From assembly GCA_025935615.1 (NCBI GenBank), contig JAICUY010000009.1, positions 1-39,003 on the forward strand: 39,003 nucleotides of DNA, given 5' to 3'. Within the stretch, counting starts at the first letter, position 1. Every line of letters begins with the position of its first letter. This document shows positions 32,391-39,003 of this stretch, one piece after another. This stretch comes from Steroidobacteraceae bacterium. GTDB lineage: Bacteria > Chloroflexota > Limnocylindria > QHBO01. A model generated the notes under the pieces. It did not search any database, was not told where the DNA came from, and saw only the letters and a program-made list of their open reading frames with translations. The translations under genes and the position numbers were made by a program.

Positions 32391-33513
32391 TCAGCCGGCG
32401 GCCCCGCTGGTCTCCCCGATGCGCGACCTCAGGTACGCGTCGATGAACGCGTCAAGGTCGCCGTCGAGCACGCCGGTCGGATTGCTCGTCTCGAAATTGG
32501 TACGCAGGTCCTTGACCATGGTGTACGGCTGCAGCACGTACGATCGGATCTGGTTGCCCCAGCCGGCCTCGACGTGCTCGCCGCGCAGGCGGGCCATCTC
32601 GGCCTCGTGTTCTTCCATCTTGCGTTCGACCAGCTTGGCTCGCAGCACCGCCATGGCTCGCTCGCGGTTCTGGGCCTGGCTGCGCTCGTTCTGGCAGGTG
32701 ACGACGATGCCGGTGGGCAGGTGTGTGAGCCGCACGGCCGAATCGGTCTTGTTGACGTGCTGGCCGCCGGCGCCGCTGGCGCGGTAGGTGTCGACCCGCA
32801 GGTCCTTCTCGTCGATCTCGACCTCCACGTCCTCGGTCACCTCAGGCATGACCTCGACCAGCGCGAAGCTCGTGTGGCGCCGCTTCTGTGAGTCGAACGG
32901 GCTGATCCGCACCAGCCGGTGGACGCCACGTTCGGACTTCAGCTGGCCGTACGCCCAGCGACCGTCGATGCCCACCGTCACGCTCTTGAGCCCGGCCTCC
33001 TCGCCCTCGGTCTGCTCCAGGATCTCGGTCTTGAACCGATGCTGCTCTGCCCAGCGCAGGTACATGCGCAGCAGCATCTCGGCCCAGTCCTGGCTCTCGG
33101 TGCCTCCCGCTCCGGCATGGACCGATACGATCGCCGGCCGGTCGTCGTATGGCTCCGACAGGAGGAGCCGCGACTCCATGCGGGTCCAGTCGCTCTGCAG
33201 CGAGGCGAGATCGCGCTCCAGGTCCGGGAGCAGCGATTCGGCGCCGTCGCCGTCCGCCTCGGCCAGCTCGGCGATCTCAACAAGGCCCCGCGCGCGAGCC
33301 TCGAGACCGCGCCAGGCGCCGATCTCCTCGCGCAGCTCATCGGCGCGTCGCAGGATCCTTTGAGCCTGTGTGGGGTCGTTCCACAGTCCCGCATCGGACG
33401 ACTGCTCGGTCAGGCCGGCGAGCTCGTTCTCCTTGGCAGCCAGGTCAAAGGCGCACCGCCGTGTCGGCCACGAGGTCGGCCAGGCGGCGCGCCTCGTCCT
33501 TAATTGCGTCCAA
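32391..33513 (-). CDS. prfB: Peptide chain release factor 2, +1 programmed frameshift
   Basis: RF2 recognises UGA/UAA stops and releases the peptide. The gene is split between two frames: a 22-codon first part from TTG 33513, (M)DAIKDEARRLADLVADTAVRL, ends at an in-frame TGA (33445-33447); reading continues one base later from GAC 33446, giving about 373 residues. The shift site CTT-TGA-C (33450-33444) is the canonical one, with the SD-like GGCGGTG three bases upstream. The main frame contains the SPF anticodon motif (RISPFDSQ) and GGQ (ASGAGGQHVNKTDS). An in-frame TGA just upstream leaves TTG as the best start; GGTGG lies about 9 nt before it. Its start overlaps the cysteine-rich gene by 14 bp. 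Confidence 0.94.
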
Positions 33514-33799
33514 CGACGTTCACCACCGTGAGCTCCATGTCCAGGCGCAGGTTCTTGGAGCGCACCTTGGCCGGGTTGACGCACGGGCAGTACGACTGGC
33601 GCGGACAGGAGCCGCAATTGCCGTCGCAGTCGAGCGTCACCGCGTAGCTGCAGCGCATGCAGTCACGCTCGCACTGGATGAGGTCTTCGTAGGGAAGGTC
33701 CGGGTCCCGGAACCGGGTCACCGGAGAGAGGGTGGGAGGAGGAGCTGAGGAGATCTCGATGGGGGCGGAAGCTCGATCGGGTGCCGTCAGCTGCTTCAC
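33500..33799 (-). CDS. Cysteine-rich small protein upstream of prfB
   Basis: About 99 residues from GTG 33799 (GGAG 6 nt upstream); a GTG at 33811 would add four. The first 40 residues are Ser/Pro/Ala-rich. The core has nine cysteines: LIQCERDCMRCSY, DCDGNCGSCPRQSYCPC, that is C-x3-C-x2-C-x8-C-x3-C-x2-C-x5-C-x-C plus spacing, a plausible zinc- or iron-sulphur-binding knuckle. The C-terminus VRSKNLRLDMELTVVNVVGR is beta-like. The stop lies 14 bp inside prfB, so translation is probably coupled. I do not recognise a family. Its coding texture and promoter support a real gene, and a role linked to release-factor expression or redox state is speculative. Confidence 0.6.
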   Translation of the reverse strand: MKQLTAPDRASAPIEISSAPPPTLSPVTRFRDPDLPYEDLIQCERDCMRCSYAVTLDCDGNCGSCPRQSYCPCVNPAKVRSKNLRLDMELTVVNVVGRN

Positions 33800-33864
33800 A
33801 TAGCTCTCCACTGCGAGACATGGAGCAACGAACTCACCGTGTTCCGCCCTCCTGCTCGGACCTC

Positions 33865-33893
33865 ATCCTACCCGCTCGAAAGCGCCGCGCCAA
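33865..33893 (-). promoter_or_regulatory. Promoter of the Cys-rich/prfB unit
   Basis: Minus strand: TTGGCG (33888-33893), 17-bp spacer, TAGGAT (33865-33870), giving a start near 33858 and a leader of about 60 nt. It lies in the 100-bp gap after secA. Confidence 0.5.
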
Positions 33894-33902
33894 GAGGGTT
33901 GT

Positions 33903-36788
<2,886 letters not shown>

Positions 36789-36843
36789 CGGGGCGAAGAG
36801 TATAGACCGATGCGGTTCAGGCTCCCCGTGCGGGTCTTGGCGC

Positions 36844-38148
36844 TCAACCGCCGACCGGCTGGTCGCCCACGGTGTCGGGGAGGTAGGGCGGGACGGCTCC
36901 CGCGTCGAGCGCGCCGATGCGGACGGTACGCACCGGCGAAGCGACGAGGATGATCGCGCCGGCCAGCGCCCCGAGCGGCCCGAGGATGGCCGCCGCCCGC
37001 AGCCCGACCGCCTCGGCCAGCAGGCCGGCGGCGATGGTCCCCGCCAGTTGCGCCGAGACCGATGCCACCCGGAAGGTGGAGCTGGCACGCCCCAGCAGCC
37101 GGTTGTCGATCGTCGCCTGGCGCACCGACTGCTCGGTCACGTCGTAAGCGGTCACTCCCCCGTCACCGATCACCTGCTGGCCCACCAGGAAGGCTGCGGC
37201 CAGCAGCGGCGCGCCGGCCGGCGCCAGCGGGATGAGGGCGTTGCCGGCCGCGGCTGCCAGCATGGCGCAGATGGCGGTGGGCCCGATCCCGAAGCGCCGG
37301 ATCGAGGGACCCACGACCAGCGCCCCGAGCAGCGATCCGGCACCGCCCGCGCCGGTGACCACGCCGATCGCGGCCGGCCCCAGACCCAGCTCCTCGAACG
37401 CGTAGATGAGGTAGACGGCGCCGAACACGCCCCACATCACCGCCTGGCTCATCTGCGTCAGCAGCAGGGCGCGCAGCACCGGGTCGTTGCTCACGATGGC
37501 CGCTCCCTCGCGGATCTCGGTCAGCATCGGTTGACGGTCGCCGACGGGGACGCGACGCTCGGCATGGCGGATGCCGCCCAGCAGCACGGCCGAGACGATG
37601 AAGCTGGCAGCGTCGATGGCGATCGCGATCGGCGCGGTCAAGAGCTGGATCAGGAAGCCGCTGATGCCGAAGGCCGTCACCTCGGCCGTCGAGGCACTCG
37701 CGGTCAGCGCCGAGTTGGCCTCGACCAGCTCCCCCGGCGCGACGATCGACGGCAGGTAGGCCGTGTCGGCCGCATCGAAGAAGGCGGTCAGCATGGCGGT
37801 CAGCGCCGAGACGGCGAACACCTGCCAGAGCGTCAGCATGTCCGCGATAAAGGCCGCCGGGATACTCAGGAGCAGCAGCGCACGGGCGACATCGGTCCAG
37901 ATCAGGACCGGCCGCCGACGCAGGCGGTCCACCCAGGCGCCGGCCACCAGACCGACGCTCAGCGCCGCGATCAGGTCAAGCGAGCGGAGGACGGCGACCT
38001 CGATCGGGCCGGCGTTGAGCAGCAGGATGGCGACGAACGGCAGCGCCAGCCGGGTGATGAACGAGCCGAAGATCGAGATCGAGGCGGCAACCCAGACTCG
38101 CACGAACGCAGCGTTGCGCCAGAGCGGCGAGCTGAACGGACGTTGCAC
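36844..38148 (-). CDS. Major facilitator superfamily exporter
   Basis: 434-residue, 12-helix transporter of the EntS/MFS_3-like efflux type. It opens [34 protein letters not shown] (landmarks [11 protein letters not shown] and SFITRLALP), with [25 protein letters not shown] between helices 2 and 3 carrying the MFS motif A ([10 protein letters not shown]), and the long central loop [16 protein letters not shown]. Start GTG 38148 is preferred for its family fit; the upstream frame to 38226 is Arg-rich and doubtful. There is no ribosome site. Substrate unknown. It lies between prs and secA in the same direction, with 55 bp to secA. Confidence 0.85.
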   Translation of the reverse strand: MQRPFSSPLWRNAAFVRVWVAASISIFGSFITRLALPFVAILLLNAGPIEVAVLRSLDLIAALSVGLVAGAWVDRLRRRPVLIWTDVARALLLLSIPAAFIADMLTLWQVFAVSALTAMLTAFFDAADTAYLPSIVAPGELVEANSALTASASTAEVTAFGISGFLIQLLTAPIAIAIDAASFIVSAVLLGGIRHAERRVPVGDRQPMLTEIREGAAIVSNDPVLRALLLTQMSQAVMWGVFGAVYLIYAFEELGLGPAAIGVVTGAGGAGSLLGALVVGPSIRRFGIGPTAICAMLAAAAGNALIPLAPAGAPLLAAAFLVGQQVIGDGGVTAYDVTEQSVRQATIDNRLLGRASSTFRVASVSAQLAGTIAAGLLAEAVGLRAAAILGPLGALAGAIILVASPVRTVRIGALDAGAVPPYLPDTVGDQPVGG

Positions 38149-38204
38149 GGGCGGGAGTGTACGGTCCCTCGTCGGGCGTCCACTGGCCGCTGCGCGCCGG
38201 ACGC

Positions 38205-38330
38205 CGCATGCGCCTGCTGCATGCACCTCGGCGCGAGGCCCGGTTCATGCTCGGACGCATGCCCCCCGCGTCATGCGATCCCGCACGAACGCGGCTTCAC
38301 GCGGGTCAGCATGCGCCCGACGCATCCCGC
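38205..38330. other. CATGC-rich spacer between prs and MFS
   Basis: The roughly 200-bp gap holds six CATGC occurrences within about 115 bp (several as GCATGC), with CGCGTCATGCG/CGCATGC-like partial dyads. There is no clear promoter or terminator. Confidence 0.35.
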
Positions 38331-38351
38331 CCGCCCGCTGCGAGCGGTGCG

Positions 38352-39003
38352 TCAGCGCTCGACGGGAATGGGCGCCGGAGCGTCCGCCGGGTCGGAGTCC
38401 GCCGCGTGCTCGTCCCAGAAGGTCATGTTCTCGATCAGCGCCGCGTCCGAGGTGAAGAGGGCACCGACGCTCTCACCGCGGTGAATGCGCTTGATCGCCT
38501 CCCCGAACAGGGGAGCCACGCTCAGCACGGTGATCCGGTCACGATTCGCTTCTGCGGGGAGCGGGATCGTATCGGTCACGATCACCTCGCGCAGTGCGGA
38601 CGCCTCGATGCGCTCCATGGCCGGCGTCGAGAAGACGCCGTGCGTGGCGCAGGCATAGATCTCGTGCACGCCGTCGCGCTCGAGGGCGTCGACCGTTTCG
38701 ATCAGCGTGCCCGCGGTGTTGATCTCGTCGTCGACGATGATGGCCCGCCGCCCGCGCACGTCGCCGATGACGTTCATCAGCTCGGCGCGATCGAGATTGC
38801 CGATGCGCCGCTTCTCGACGATCGCCAGCGGCGCGTTGAGCAGCTCGGCGAAGGCACGGGCCCGCTTGGCGAACCCCAGGTCGGTGACCACCACCAGGTC
38901 GTCGAGGTGCTTGGCCTTGATGGCCTCGGCCAGGATGTTGACAGCGGTCAGCTCGTCGACCGGGCTCGAGAAGAAGCCCTGGATCTGGCCCTGGTGCAGG
39001 TCA
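38352..39003 (-). CDS. prs: Ribose-phosphate diphosphokinase (N-terminus beyond window)
   Basis: C-terminal 216 residues of PRPP synthetase, which makes PRPP from ribose-5-phosphate and ATP for nucleotide, His and Trp synthesis. The visible part starts with DLHQGQIQGFFSSPVDELTA, the family's DLH(A/S)xQIQGFF signature; the catalytic flexible-loop region VEKRRIG and the PRPP-binding loop AIIVDDEINTAGTLIETV, cited by VDDEINTAGT, follow. VVTDLGFAKRARAFAELL replaces the more common VSPDVGGVxRAR form, a variant expected in a subset of bacteria. The tail ADSDPADAPAPIPVER is an acidic/Pro-rich extension. The stop TGA is at 38352-38354 and the gene continues past 39003. Confidence 0.9.
   Translation of the reverse strand, partial: DLHQGQIQGFFSSPVDELTAVNILAEAIKAKHLDDLVVVTDLGFAKRARAFAELLNAPLAIVEKRRIGNLDRAELMNVIGDVRGRRAIIVDDEINTAGTLIETVDALERDGVHEIYACATHGVFSTPAMERIEASALREVIVTDTIPLPAEANRDRITVLSVAPLFGEAIKRIHRGESVGALFTSDAALIENMTFWDEHAADSDPADAPAPIPVER

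Noticed and set aside
36789-37088. SecA extension of 100 codons
   Set aside because: It runs into the MFS gene in another frame, while the canonical MLKLFSRL start is at 36788.

Overview
The window is a GC-rich (roughly two-thirds G+C by eye) bacterial chromosome segment that contains the replication-origin neighbourhood. The order dnaA-dnaN-recF-dciA on the minus strand, diverging from rpmH-rnpA-yidD-yidC-jag on the plus strand, is the conserved bacterial origin layout. Lipobox lipoproteins, a LiaF/PspC pair, a short YidC without the large proteobacterial periplasmic domain, DUF2723 and GT-C glycosyltransferases and a GNNSYALAA tmRNA tag suggest a GC-rich lineage such as Chloroflexota. That assignment is an inference: no rRNA or other decisive marker is present. 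I see no insertion sequence, prophage, CRISPR array or tRNA gene; apart from tmRNA I see no confident RNA gene.

Layout. 1-3477 (+): a GT4 glycosyltransferase cut by the window edge, then a secreted C39-like cysteine peptidase and a propeller lipoprotein. 3472-6559 (-): an ABC-2 exporter (ATPase, 65-residue protein, permease) followed by a double-GNAT acetyltransferase; the exporter has a leader of about 318 nt with two related intrinsic terminators. 7040-8460 (+): a LiaF-like membrane protein and a PspC protein. 8882-15825: an envelope glycosylation block with a 1513-residue double GT-C protein on the minus strand and, on the plus strand, a DUF2723 protein and a DPM1-like GT2. 15826-16163: a repeat-rich, gene-free stretch. 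16164-23373 (-): bifunctional-nuclease-family protein, PP2C-like/propeller membrane protein, dciA, recF, dnaN, dnaA, with the likely oriC between dnaN and dnaA. 23672-26958 (+): rpmH, rnpA, yidD, yidC, jag and a small unknown gene.

26974-39003 is entirely minus-strand. In transcription order it holds prs (partial), an MFS exporter, secA, a cysteine-rich small protein, prfB (with a programmed +1 frameshift), ftsE, ftsX, a CtpA-type protease, smpB, ssrA (tmRNA) and a small membrane protein. This joins protein export, translation termination and ribosome rescue, and cell-division/envelope functions.

The least explained elements are non-coding: a strictly 62-bp-periodic degenerate tandem array between smpB and ssrA; a compact structured leader with a 13-codon ORF in front of smpB; the twin-terminator leader of the ABC exporter; and heptamer and short palindromic repeats in two intergenic regions. 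Among proteins, a beta-propeller inserted into a PMT-type enzyme, a degenerate PP2C-like/propeller protein beside recF and dciA, and the cysteine-rich protein upstream of prfB deserve attention. Recurrent promoter-like pairs (TTGACA-like, 17-18 bp, TAGAAT/TAGACT/TAGGAT) support several transcript starts.
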